Assembly (NCBI RefSeq): GCF_004349315.1
Contig: NZ_SMLH01000001.1
Location: forward strand, 868,001-932,000
Direction: 5' to 3'
Length of the DNA: 64,000 nucleotides
Source of the DNA: Flavobacterium ranwuense
GTDB taxonomy: Bacteria; Bacteroidota; Bacteroidia; Flavobacteriales; Flavobacteriaceae
Made by a program: the position numbers and the translations under genes. This document shows, piece by piece, positions 34,030-42,745 of the stretch. Numbering within the stretch: position 1 is the first letter of the stretch; each line of letters opens with the position of its first letter. The notes below the pieces were generated by a model. That model did no database searches, was not told where the DNA came from, and saw nothing but the letters and a program-made list of their open reading frames with translations.

Positions 34030-36153
34030 ATGAATACTATTTTAGTCCCAAAGTTCAAGAATCTGACATATTATATGTCTTCGGTCTTTCTTCTCTCATC
34101 TTTTGTCTCTTTTTCTCAGGTCAAAGACACCACTAAAGTAAACCAACTCGATGAAGTCTTGGTTTCGGCAGTTCGTGTTACAACAAAAACACCGGTCAGT
34201 TTTAGCAATTTGGACAAAAAGGAAATCAAATTCCGAAATTTAGGACAAGACATTCCTGTTTTGATGAATTATTTACCGTCAGTTGTCACAACTTCTGATG
34301 CGGGCAATGGAGTAGGATATACTGGAATTCGGGTTCGTGGTAGCGATGCAACAAGAGTGAATGTTACTATCAACGGAATTCCGTACAATGATTCTGAAAG
34401 CCATGGAACCTATTGGGTAAATATGCCAGATTTTGCCTCATCGCTGGAGAGTTTACAATTGCAACGCGGAGTAGGAACTTCTACTAATGGAGCAGGAGCT
34501 TTCGGTGCCAGTTTAAATATGCTTACTGATAATTTTGCCAAAGAAAGCACGGGAGAAATCTCGAACTCTTTTGGAAGTTTCAATACTCGAAAACACACGG
34601 TAAAATTCAGTACGGGTTTGATGAATGATCATTTCGAAATTGCGGGACGTTTGTCCGCTTTAAATTCGGATGGATACGTGGATCGTGGAGCCTCTGATTT
34701 AAAATCCTATTTTCTTCAAGGAACATATGTGGGGAAAACAACGTTGATCAAAGCCTTAGTTTTTGGAGGGACTGAAAAAACGTATCAATCATGGAACGGA
34801 ATTGATGGCGAAACGCTGAACAATGACCGAACGTTTAATTCAGCAGGAGCTTTTACTGATGAACAAGGAAATGATCGTTTTTATGACAATGAAACTGATA
34901 ATTACCAACAAGATCACTCTCAACTGCATTGGAACGAAAAAATATCGGAAAACTGGAGTACTAATTTAGCCTTTCATTATACTAAAGGAAAAGGATTCTA
35001 TGAAAATTATAAAGAAGATGCTGATTTAGCAGATTATGGATTACAGCCAGTTGGTGTTGTAACAGCAACTGATTTGATTCGTCAAAAATGGTTGGATAAT
35101 GACTTTTATGGAACGACATTTTCTGCAAATTACAAGAAAGACAAACTGGATGTAATTTTTGGTGGCGGATGGAATAAGTATGAAGGCAGCCACTTCGGAA
35201 AAGTTATTTGGGCACGATTTGCTTCGCAGAGCGAATTAGGAGATCGTTATTATGATGATTATGCCGTCAAAACGGATGGAACTGTTTTTGCCAAAGCCAA
35301 TTACCAAATCACAGAGCAATTAAGTTTATTTGGAGATTTACAATACCGTACGGTTAATTATAAAGCCAATGGCGTTCAGGCCAATGTAGTAGATGACACG
35401 TTTGATTTTTTTAATCCAAAGACAGGATTGACATATGACATTAATGCTCATAATGCTTTGTATTTTTCCTATGCCAGAGCTAACAGAGAACCAAACAGAA
35501 CCGATTATGAAGGTGGAAACGTAAAGCCAGAAAAGTTGAATGACTTTGAATTGGGTTGGAGATATGTTGCTGAGAAAGTACAATTCAATTCGAATGTGTA
35601 TTATATGGCCTATAAAGATCAATTGATTTTGACTGGAAATCTGGATGATGTAGGCGCTCCGATACGTTCCAATAGCGAAAAAAGCTACCGTTTAGGACTA
35701 GAAGTAGATGCTACAATAGCGTTGACAAATCAATTGATTATTCGTCCTAATTTTACTTTGAGCGCTAATAAAAATACCAATTTAGCGGTAGAAGGTCAGG
35801 ATTATGGGACTACGGATATCGCATATTCACCATCAATTATTGCAGGAAATATTTTGGTCTATACACCAGTGGAGAATCTTCATATTTCATGGTTGCAAAA
35901 ATTCGTCGGGGAACAATACATGAATAATATCGAATTGCCGGCTGCAAAGTTGGCCGATTACTTTGTGAATGATTTGAACGTTGCGTATGAGTTTAAACCA
36001 AAATTGGTTTTTAAATCGATTGTTTTGACGGGTTTAGTGAATAACTTTTTAGATAAAAAATATGTTTCTAATGGATACATGTATGATGTTTATCCGTATT
36101 ATTATCCGCAAGCGGGAATTAATTTTCTTGTCGGATTGACATTGAAGTTTTAG
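34030..36153 (+). CDS. TonB-dependent receptor, probably for thiamine or its precursors
   Basis: A 707-residue outer-membrane receptor. Signal peptide about 1-30 (FVSFSQ). LDEVLVSAVRV marks the TonB-box region, the plug domain spans about 45-155 (IRVRGSDATRVNVTINGIPYN), and a 22-strand barrel ends in LKF. The TPP riboswitch in its leader is the evidence for thiamine: TPP-controlled TonB receptors are known thiamine uptake systems in Bacteroidota. An inner-membrane partner could be the PnuC-type protein at 30698, but that gene is upstream of the riboswitch. Confidence 0.88.
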   Translation: MNTILVPKFKNLTYYMSSVFLLSSFVSFSQVKDTTKVNQLDEVLVSAVRVTTKTPVSFSNLDKKEIKFRNLGQDIPVLMNYLPSVVTTSDAGNGVGYTGIRVRGSDATRVNVTINGIPYNDSESHGTYWVNMPDFASSLESLQLQRGVGTSTNGAGAFGASLNMLTDNFAKESTGEISNSFGSFNTRKHTVKFSTGLMNDHFEIAGRLSALNSDGYVDRGASDLKSYFLQGTYVGKTTLIKALVFGGTEKTYQSWNGIDGETLNNDRTFNSAGAFTDEQGNDRFYDNETDNYQQDHSQLHWNEKISENWSTNLAFHYTKGKGFYENYKEDADLADYGLQPVGVVTATDLIRQKWLDNDFYGTTFSANYKKDKLDVIFGGGWNKYEGSHFGKVIWARFASQSELGDRYYDDYAVKTDGTVFAKANYQITEQLSLFGDLQYRTVNYKANGVQANVVDDTFDFFNPKTGLTYDINAHNALYFSYARANREPNRTDYEGGNVKPEKLNDFELGWRYVAEKVQFNSNVYYMAYKDQLILTGNLDDVGAPIRSNSEKSYRLGLEVDATIALTNQLIIRPNFTLSANKNTNLAVEGQDYGTTDIAYSPSIIAGNILVYTPVENLHISWLQKFVGEQYMNNIELPAAKLADYFVNDLNVAYEFKPKLVFKSIVLTGLVNNFLDKKYVSNGYMYDVYPYYYPQAGINFLVGLTLKF

Positions 36154-36176
36154 AATATCACTTTAGTTATAATGAG

Positions 36177-36210
36177 AAAAATCCTGATGGCTTACCTGTC
36201 AGGATTTTTT
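36177..36210 (+). terminator. intrinsic terminator of the TonB receptor gene
   Basis: AAATCCTGA and TCAGGATTT form a perfect 9-bp stem followed by T. The remaining 36211-36537 is very AT-rich (long A/T runs); I see no gene or promoter of consensus quality there. Confidence 0.85.
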
Positions 36211-36537
36211 GGTTATAGCGATTTACTGAGAATTTTTGATGTAAATTTCTTCGAAAATTTATTTATATGGTTCTTAGATTTTTATAAGAAGAATATGGTT
36301 TTTTAATTTTGTAAAAAAGTACAATTAATATTGATGGGATTAGTATTTACGGTAATGATAAAATTAAATCTATTAAATTTAAAAGGGTAAAATACAGTAT
36401 AGCTATATATGTAAATATAAACCTTAACTTGTTAAATTCTACTATTTAAATAAGATAATTCTTTAAATAACGTTTTTTTATTTTTATATTTACAATGGTT
36501 CGCCAAAATTAATTATAAATTTAAACCAGTATTAAAA

Positions 36538-36987
36538 ATGAAAAATTTCAAACATATATTCATTGTCATTTTGTTATGTCTTGGTTTTGAAAGCTATTCG
36601 CAAATCGCTGTGACGGGCTATTCTAATTATGCTTTGGGATTAAATACAAGTAAAGAAAAGATGATAAGTTTTGAAATGAAGATTTTCACTAACCATTATG
36701 TGGAAGATATTCCAATAGAGGGTAATGTGTTTTATAATTTTAAAACCAAAGAATACCACAGATTCTCAATTGGATTAGGAATTAATCTTAGTCCGTTTAG
36801 TAGTCCTGATCAAGTGAATTCATTTGTAATTCCAACAGTATTAGAAATTTTTCCAATAAAAGATTTTAAAAAAATAGCAATTATTTTTGAATTAGCACCT
36901 GAATTAAGTATTGAAGATGATGTTGCTATTAGAAGCCTTTTTGGTATTAGATATACTTTTGAGAAAAAAAATAGTTCGAAATTTTAA
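36538..36987 (+). CDS. small exported beta-barrel-like protein
   Basis: A 149-residue protein with a signal peptide (ILLCLGFESYSQ, cleavage near 22). The mature 127 residues alternate polar and hydrophobic residues in about eight strands (ITGYSNYALGLNT-like, GNVFYNFKTKEYHRFSIGLG) and end with an aromatic strand (FGIRYTFEKK). This suggests a small outer-membrane barrel. The family is not recognised. Confidence 0.65.
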   Translation: MKNFKHIFIVILLCLGFESYSQIAVTGYSNYALGLNTSKEKMISFEMKIFTNHYVEDIPIEGNVFYNFKTKEYHRFSIGLGINLSPFSSPDQVNSFVIPTVLEIFPIKDFKKIAIIFELAPELSIEDDVAIRSLFGIRYTFEKKNSSKF

Positions 36988-37040
36988 CTCAGGAATTTAA
37001 CATTTCTCTCTTAAAATAAGAGCTTTTTCATCATTTCAAA

Positions 37041-37078
37041 AAATCCGAAAAGTTTAAATACGTTTCGGATTTTTTTTT
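37041..37078 (+). terminator. intrinsic terminator
   Basis: AAATCCGAAA and TTTCGGATTT form a 10-bp stem with a long T run, 54 bp after the small barrel-like gene. Confidence 0.85.
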
Positions 37079-37105
37079 ACAAGTTTTGAAAGAAATTTTA
37101 AAAAA

Positions 37106-37207
37106 ATGGCTGAGAGCTTACCACTAAATGAAATATTCCATAAAATGTATCATAATTTGAATGAGAATTCGAATCAATTAAATGCTTTTAAAGAAAATAT
37201 AATGTGA
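37106..37207 (+). CDS. possible 33-codon ORF, doubtful
   Basis: An ATG after AAAAAA opens a 33-codon frame (MAESLPLNEIFHKMYHNLNE) ending in TGA. No homology is recognised, and no promoter is seen. It lies between a terminator and a convergent lipoprotein gene. Recorded only because the start context is good. Confidence 0.15.
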   Translation: MAESLPLNEIFHKMYHNLNENSNQLNAFKENIM

Positions 37208-37258
37208 ACAAATTAAAGAAAATACAAGTAAACAAAATTGAATCTATGTTTAAAAAGT

Positions 37259-37672
37259 TTAATTATAAACTCGAAGAACCGTTCCGTTTACTTGAACTCG
37301 ATATTGCTTCATCGGATATTGTAAAGTTCCCTGTCCGGTAAATAAACTGTATTCTTTACTGTCACATCCACAAACAGCATTTATCCCATTTATGGTCATG
37401 GTAGAACAGGAACTTATAGCTTGATTGGGACAAGCAGCATCAAAAGCATTGTAACCACTGCCGGTATTAAATACAATAATGCCACGTGCGCCTACTCCGG
37501 GATAATAAATAGCATTGCTCGTATATTTAAGATTCGAATACGCCGGCAGATTCATATTAATATCTACCGTAAAAGTATAATTAGGGACAAATGGATTTGT
37601 ATTATCAAAACCTGAATCACTACACGAAAAAAAGAAAGGAATTATAACGGAAAGCAGCAGGTATTTTTTCAT
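37259..37672 (-). CDS. Rieske-like lipoprotein lacking histidine ligands
   Basis: A 137-residue lipoprotein (signal to C17, PFFFSC). The second half has the layout of a Rieske domain: C81-P-N83 where C-x-H is expected, and C101-G-C103-D104 where C-x-x-H is expected, then a YPMKQYRVQVNG strand like the PL..Y.V of true Rieske proteins. Both histidines are replaced (Asn, Asp), so a normal [2Fe-2S] centre is unlikely. Extra cysteines C89 and C103 could form disulfides, as in some Rieske folds. Function is unknown. Confidence 0.65.
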   Translation of the reverse strand: MKKYLLLSVIIPFFFSCSDSGFDNTNPFVPNYTFTVDINMNLPAYSNLKYTSNAIYYPGVGARGIIVFNTGSGYNAFDAACPNQAISSCSTMTINGINAVCGCDSKEYSLFTGQGTLQYPMKQYRVQVNGTVLRVYN

Positions 37673-37771
37673 TTTAAAATAGTGTCAAAGTATTAGCGAA
37701 ACAAATTTAATTTATTTAACTTTGAATTATATATGATTAACATATATTTATAGACGAAAAAAAAATAATAG

Positions 37772-37813
37772 TATCTTTGTGGAAAGAAATCCCGTCCTGA
37801 TGGGATTTTTTCT
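37772..37813 (+). promoter_or_regulatory. greA leader: -7 element and terminator-like attenuator
   Basis: TATCTTTG (37772-37779) is a good -7 element. Just after the expected start of transcription, AAATCCC (37787-37793) and GGGATTT (37802-37808) form a stem with an 8-nt loop, followed by a T run to 37811, which is an intrinsic terminator 22 nt before the greA ATG. It could make greA self-regulated by attenuation. Confidence 0.6.
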
Positions 37814-37834
37814 ATTTATATAAATGATGAAGTT

Positions 37835-38311
37835 ATGAGTACAGTATCGTATTACACCGCAGAAGGGTTAAAGAAATTAAGAGAAGAATTAGATTATTTA
37901 AAAAGCGTAATGCGTCCAAAAGCATCTGCAGATATAGCCGAAGCGAGAGATAAAGGCGACCTTTCTGAGAATGCTGAATACGATGCTGCTAAAGAAGCGC
38001 AAGGAATGCTCGAAATGCGTATTGCTAAAATGGAAGAAGTACATTCTAACGCCAGATTAATTGATGAATCTCATTTAGATCTTTCTAAAGTATTGGTTTT
38101 GTCGAATGTGAAAATCAAGAATCAAGCCAATGGAATGGAAATGAAATACACACTGGTAGCTGAAAGTGAAGCCGACTTAAAAACTGGTAAAATCTCCGTA
38201 ACCTCACCAATTGGCAAAGGGTTACTAGGAAAATCAGTGGGCGAAGTTGCAGAAATCACAGTACCTAATGGTGTGTTGAAATTTGAAATTTTAGAAATAT
38301 CTCGTGATTAA
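37835..38311 (+). CDS. greA: transcription elongation factor GreA
   Basis: A 158-residue factor that rescues backtracked RNA polymerase. The N-terminal coiled coil carries the catalytic acidic tip (AEARDKGDLSENAEYDAAKE). The C-terminal FKBP-like domain has ISVTSPIGKGLLGKSVGEVA. The leader holds a terminator-like hairpin. A HIT gene follows 93 bp later. Confidence 0.96.
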   Translation: MSTVSYYTAEGLKKLREELDYLKSVMRPKASADIAEARDKGDLSENAEYDAAKEAQGMLEMRIAKMEEVHSNARLIDESHLDLSKVLVLSNVKIKNQANGMEMKYTLVAESEADLKTGKISVTSPIGKGLLGKSVGEVAEITVPNGVLKFEILEISRD

Positions 38312-38404
38312 AGTCATTGCGAGGAACGAAGCAATCACACGATGTAATTCAGTTTTTTAGACACTTATAAAAAAATGTCAATCTATTTTCTTAAAGTCTT
38401 TCTT

Positions 38405-38794
38405 ATGAGCAGTATATTTACAAAAATCATAAACGGAGAAATCCCGAGTTACAAAATCGCTGAAGATGAAAATTTCCTGGCTTTTTTGGATGTAAATCCA
38501 AATGCAAAAGGACACACGCTTTGTATTCCGAAACAAGAAATAAATAAGATTTTTGACATAGAAGACGATTTGTATATCGGACTCATGCAGTTTTCTAAAA
38601 AAATAGCGGTTGCTCTTGAAAAAACGGTTCCGTGCAAAAGAATCGGAATGGCGGTAATTGGGCTTGAAGTTCCTCATGCGCACGTTCATTTGATCCCTTT
38701 GAATGAAATGGATGAAATGCGGTTTCAAAATAAAGTATCATTGTCCAAAGATGAATTTGAAGCTTTAGCAGAAAGTATTAAAACCAATTTATAA
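38405..38794 (+). CDS. HIT family nucleotide-binding protein
   Basis: A 129-residue histidine-triad hydrolase of the HinT/Fhit type. Residues IFTKIINGEIPSYK and VPHAHVHLIPL (H-x-H-x-H-x-x) are diagnostic. The frame runs 10 codons further upstream, but family members begin at this MSSIFTKIING. It probably cleaves nucleoside phosphoramidates; the physiological substrate is unknown. Confidence 0.92.
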   Translation: MSSIFTKIINGEIPSYKIAEDENFLAFLDVNPNAKGHTLCIPKQEINKIFDIEDDLYIGLMQFSKKIAVALEKTVPCKRIGMAVIGLEVPHAHVHLIPLNEMDEMRFQNKVSLSKDEFEALAESIKTNL

Positions 38795-38830
38795 TAGTTG
38801 CATAAATAAAATTGGTATGGTTTTAGTTTA

Positions 38831-38862
38831 GAAAGGGGATAGGTGAAAACCTATCCCCTTTT
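38831..38862 (+). terminator. intrinsic terminator after the HIT gene
   Basis: AAAGGGGATAGG and CCTATCCCCTTT form a perfect stem followed by T-rich sequence. Confidence 0.88.
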
Positions 38863-38888
38863 AATTTTTTGAGCCTAAATTATATACT

Positions 38889-40055
38889 ATGAAAAATATT
38901 TATTTAGTACTTTTTTTCTTTTTCTCGCTTTTAAGTTTTGGACAGGTCAATACCGGATATCCTTTGGTTGATGCTAAAATGGCTGCTATCCCCCCTAATT
39001 CAGCAACTTCTACCGAAGCGATTGCCAAATATATTAATGCTAATTTCAAAACAGAAACGGATAAAATCAGAGCTGTTTTTTACTGGACCGCATCCAATGT
39101 CAGTTATGATATCGCAAATATGTATGCTGTAAATTTCAATGAAACGGTACAGGAAAAAATCACAAAGACCTTAAAAACTAAAAAGGGTGTTTGTATTCAT
39201 TATGCAGTCGTTTTCAATGAGCTCTCGCAAAAAATAGGAATCCAATCCTATATAATTGATGGGTATACAAAGCAAAACGGAAAAGTAGATGACTTAGCTC
39301 ACGCTTGGACGGCTGCAAAAATTGATAAAAAGTGGTATATATTTGATCCAACTTGGGGTTCTGGTTATGTCAATAATGGGAGATTTTCTAAAAAAATAAA
39401 CAACTATTATTTTAAGGCTGAGCCTGCTAAAATAATTGCATCCCACATTCCATTTGATTATTTATGGCAATTTTCGAATTATCCTGTTACTAATGCTGAG
39501 TTTTATCAAGGAAAAATTCAAATCAACAAAGCCAAGAAATACTTCGATTTTGAGAAAGAAATTACCAAATACAATGCCTTGCCTGAAGGGGATCAATTAT
39601 TTGCTTCGGCAGAAAGAATAGAGAAAAATGGGTTGAAAAATGCTATGATTCTGGAGCGTTACGTAGGAAAAAAGAAACAGTTGATCTATTTGCGACAAAA
39701 TACCAATATAGAGAAGTTAAATTCTATTGTGAATGAAATGAATGAGGCGGTTGTGTTATTGAATGATTTTATTCATTATAGAAACAATAAGTTTAACCCT
39801 ACTTTATCAGATGATGAAATTAGTAATATGATTGAAACACCAATAAGTAAACTGGCTAAATGTCAAAACGAAATTTACAGCGTTGGTTCAGTTGGCAATG
39901 AGAATACAGCTAATGTGGTTTCGATTAAAAAATCGATAAGTAAAGCTTTGGCGCAAGCCGAAGAACACGCTTTGTTTGTGCAAAACTATTTGAGTAAGTC
40001 TAAAATAGTCAGAAAAACGATGTTTTTTAAAGTGTCTCGGTTTGGAGTTCGTTAA
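38889..40055 (+). CDS. secreted transglutaminase-like protein
   Basis: A 388-residue exported protein (signal peptide LLSFGQ, about 1-19). Residues 55-165 form a transglutaminase-like thiol domain with a complete triad: C102 (KKGVCIHYA), H139 (LAHAW) and D153 (FDPTWGSGY). The C-terminal half is helical and basic, without recognised motifs. It may be a peptidase or cross-linking enzyme in the envelope. Its stop overlaps that of the convergent histidine kinase by 4 bp. Confidence 0.85.
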   Translation: MKNIYLVLFFFFSLLSFGQVNTGYPLVDAKMAAIPPNSATSTEAIAKYINANFKTETDKIRAVFYWTASNVSYDIANMYAVNFNETVQEKITKTLKTKKGVCIHYAVVFNELSQKIGIQSYIIDGYTKQNGKVDDLAHAWTAAKIDKKWYIFDPTWGSGYVNNGRFSKKINNYYFKAEPAKIIASHIPFDYLWQFSNYPVTNAEFYQGKIQINKAKKYFDFEKEITKYNALPEGDQLFASAERIEKNGLKNAMILERYVGKKKQLIYLRQNTNIEKLNSIVNEMNEAVVLLNDFIHYRNNKFNPTLSDDEISNMIETPISKLAKCQNEIYSVGSVGNENTANVVSIKKSISKALAQAEEHALFVQNYLSKSKIVRKTMFFKVSRFGVR

Positions 40056-41206
40056 ACTAAATTACTTTTTTTAAAACTGACTTGCATAGTTGTTCCTTTT
40101 CCAATTTCGGAATTTAACACTTTTATGGTTCCTTTATGGTATTCTTCCACGATTCTTTTGGTTAGCGAAAGACCCAATCCCCAACCGCGTTTTTTAGTAG
40201 TAAATCCGGGTTCAAAGATGGTTTTGAATTGTTTTTTTTGAATACCACCTCCGGAATCGGAAACGTTTATTTTTACTGAATCACCTTCTTGCTCTATTTC
40301 CAGCGCTAATTGTCCTTTTCCTTTCATAGCATCAATGGCGTTTTTTACGAGATTTTCAATGGTCCAACTGTGTAAAGTAGGATTCAAAGAAACAATTATA
40401 GGAGATTTTGGCGCTTTAAACGAAAACTCAATTTGTTTCGAAAATCGGGATTGTAAATAGTCATAGGATTGAAAGGTTTCTGTTACGATGTCTTTATTCT
40501 CTAATTTTGGTTCAGATCCTATTTTCGAAAAACGATCGGTTATGGTTTGTAAACGCTCAATGTCTTTTTCAATTTCGAAAGTGGTGCTTTCATCCACATT
40601 TTCGGATTTCAAGAGTTCGACCCAGCCAATCAATGAAGAAAGCGGTGTTCCTATCTGGTGTGCGGTTTCTTTTGCCATTCCCGCCCAAAGCTTGTTTTGC
40701 GTCGCCATTTTGGTGCTTCTGTAAAAATTGTAGACGAGCGCTCCAAAAAGCACAATGATTAACAATAAGGCAACAGGATAGTATTTTAGCTTGTTAAGTA
40801 ATGAAGAATTTCCGTAATATAAATATTGAAATTTCCCAGGTACATATTCAATTATAATAGGGTCATTTTCACTTTTTAGATCGGATAAGAAATCTTTAGC
40901 TTTACTGTCATTCTTTACAATAGCATCGTCAATGTTTACGGTGTTTATGATGCTGTCATTTTCTGTAAGTATAATAGGAATAGAGGTGTTGTTACTGAAA
41001 ATCTGAAGAGGAAGTTCCACATCCGTATTTTCTCCGGCATTTTTGAGTGTCTTTTGTGCATTTGCCCAAAGGTTCATTTTTAATCGTTCTTCATTTTTGA
41101 AGATTTGAAAAAACGTATAAGTGTTCCAGAGAATTAATGAAATGATTAAAAAGGAGGCAAAAATAATAACCCAACGAGTTGTATTTCTTCTTTCAGAAAA
41201 CTGCAT
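40052..41206 (-). CDS. orphan membrane sensor histidine kinase
   Basis: This 384-residue protein has two membrane spans (about 12-32 and 143-163) flanking a 110-residue periplasmic sensor. The H-box is at H183 (AKETAHQIGTPLSSLIGW). The ATPase has an N-box (IENLVKNAIDAM) and G-boxes (DSGGGIQKKQ and GWGLGLSLTKRIV). The Q-I-G-T-P form of the H-box is common in Bacteroidota. No response-regulator gene is adjacent, so the partner is elsewhere. Confidence 0.92.
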   Translation of the reverse strand: MQFSERRNTTRWVIIFASFLIISLILWNTYTFFQIFKNEERLKMNLWANAQKTLKNAGENTDVELPLQIFSNNTSIPIILTENDSIINTVNIDDAIVKNDSKAKDFLSDLKSENDPIIIEYVPGKFQYLYYGNSSLLNKLKYYPVALLLIIVLFGALVYNFYRSTKMATQNKLWAGMAKETAHQIGTPLSSLIGWVELLKSENVDESTTFEIEKDIERLQTITDRFSKIGSEPKLENKDIVTETFQSYDYLQSRFSKQIEFSFKAPKSPIIVSLNPTLHSWTIENLVKNAIDAMKGKGQLALEIEQEGDSVKINVSDSGGGIQKKQFKTIFEPGFTTKKRGWGLGLSLTKRIVEEYHKGTIKVLNSEIGKGTTMQVSFKKSNLV

Positions 41207-41380
41207 AAATATAATTTAGAGGTATAAATATAACGAAATAAATGCTTTTGTATTTTAGTTTTAGAGAAAGAATTTTTTTTGAAAAAATCAAGCCTTTATT
41301 TTATTCTAATTTGGGTTACTACTTCTTAAACTTAATTCATTTGTCTACTTTTGTATCTTTCAGCAATAAATTAAAAACGT

Positions 41381-42283
41381 ATGATTACTATTGATCCTAA
41401 AAGTATTGAAACAGCAAAATTGCAAGGGTATTTGCAAAGTTCCGTTGGGCCTAGACCTATTGCCTTTGCCAGTACTATGGATGCTAAGGGAAATCCAAAT
41501 TTATCTCCTTTTAGTTTCTTTAACGTGTTCAGTGCTAATCCTCCGATTCTGATATTTTCCCCTGCAAGACGCGTTCGTGATAATTCGACAAAACACACTT
41601 TAATCAATGCCGAAGCGACTCGGGAAGTAGTTATTAATGTGGTGAATTATGCTATCGTACAGCAGACTTCTTTGGCTAGTACAGAATATGCTGATGGAGT
41701 AGATGAGTTTATAAAATCTGGCTTGACGCCAATTGCTTCGGAGGTGGTAAAACCTTTTAGAGTAAAAGAATCACCAGTTCAATTTGAATGCAAAGTGACT
41801 CAGATTATTCCGTTGGGAACGGAAGGAGGAGCCGGGAATTTAGTGCTTTGTGAAGTGTTGCGCATTCATATTGACGAATCTATTTTAGACGAAAATGGAA
41901 CGATTGACCAACATAAAATAGATTTGGTTTCCAGATTAGGAGGTAATTGGTATTCCAGATCGAATCAAGGTCTTTTTGAAGTCCCAAAGCCATTATCCAC
42001 ATTAGGAATTGGGGTAGATGTGATTCCAGATTTTATAAAAGAAAGTCCTGTTTTTGATGGGAATGATTTAGGAATGTTGGGTAATATTGAAGCCTTGCCT
42101 ACAATGGAAGAAGTTAGTATATTTGTAAAAGAAAATTTCGCAGTAAAAGGAGTTTTAAGTTCCGATGATGCCGAAAAAGTGCATATGGAAGCTAAAAAAT
42201 ATTTAAATGCTAATGACGTGTTTTCAGCATGGAAGGTGCTTTTAGCGGAAAGAAAAAAAGAGAGCAAAACAATTAAAACATAG
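41381..42283 (+). CDS. flavin reductase-like FMN-binding protein
   Basis: A 300-residue protein. Residues 10-190 are a split-barrel flavin-binding fold (SSVGPRPIAFASTMDAKGNP and SPARRVRDNSTKHTL). The remaining 100 or so residues form a C-terminal helical extension found in the larger Bacteroidota members. It may reduce flavin or act as an FMN oxidoreductase. TACTTTTG at 41346-41353 is a good -7 element. DUF3127 follows after 3 bp, so the two are cotranscribed. Confidence 0.85.
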   Translation: MITIDPKSIETAKLQGYLQSSVGPRPIAFASTMDAKGNPNLSPFSFFNVFSANPPILIFSPARRVRDNSTKHTLINAEATREVVINVVNYAIVQQTSLASTEYADGVDEFIKSGLTPIASEVVKPFRVKESPVQFECKVTQIIPLGTEGGAGNLVLCEVLRIHIDESILDENGTIDQHKIDLVSRLGGNWYSRSNQGLFEVPKPLSTLGIGVDVIPDFIKESPVFDGNDLGMLGNIEALPTMEEVSIFVKENFAVKGVLSSDDAEKVHMEAKKYLNANDVFSAWKVLLAERKKESKTIKT

Positions 42284-42286
42284 AAG

Positions 42287-42667
42287 ATGGAAGTTACAGG
42301 AAAAATTAAAATGATCGATCAAACTAAAGAAGTTGGATCTGGAGGTTTCAAAAAAAGAGATGTTGTTGTTACAACTGATGAGCAGTATCCACAACATATT
42401 CTAGTTCAGTTTGTTCAGGATAAATGTGACTTATTGAACGGTTTTCAAGTAGGAGAAGCTGTGAAAATTGATATTAATTTAAGAGGTAGAGAATGGACAA
42501 ATCCTCAAGGGGAAACGGTTTATTTTAATACTATTCAAGGATGGAGAATAGGAAAATTGCAAGCTGAAGCTGCTTCGGCTGCGCAAATGCCCCCAATGCC
42601 GGCTACTGAAGCATTTGCACCAGCAACAAACTTAAACGAAGAAGAAGCAGACGATTTGCCTTTTTAA
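42287..42667 (+). CDS. DUF3127 OB-like protein with SSB-type tail
   Basis: A 126-residue protein. Residues 1-95 are DUF3127 (MEVTGKIKMIDQTKEVG, KRDVVVTTDEQYPQHILVQF, NLRGREWTNPQGETVYF), a predicted small beta-barrel. After an Ala/Pro/Met linker it ends in EEEADDLPF, nearly the same acidic tip as this organism's SSB. That tail normally recruits replication and repair proteins, so an SSB-like nucleic-acid role is inferred. It is cotranscribed with a flavin reductase, which does not explain it. Confidence 0.82.
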   Translation: MEVTGKIKMIDQTKEVGSGGFKKRDVVVTTDEQYPQHILVQFVQDKCDLLNGFQVGEAVKIDINLRGREWTNPQGETVYFNTIQGWRIGKLQAEAASAAQMPPMPATEAFAPATNLNEEEADDLPF

Positions 42668-42697
42668 TCATTTGAATTTCTATTGATATAGTGAAAA

Positions 42698-42735
42698 CAA
42701 ACCCGACAGGTATTCAAAACACTGTCGGGTTTTTA
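42698..42735 (+). terminator. intrinsic terminator, GGTATT/AAAACAC palindrome
   Basis: ACCCGACAG and CTGTCGGGT form a perfect stem with a run of T. The loop (GTATTCAAAACA) resembles a decayed GGTTTT-AAAACC core as in 45331-45357 and 47842-47874. Confidence 0.88.
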
Positions 42736-42745
42736 TTTTATAAGA

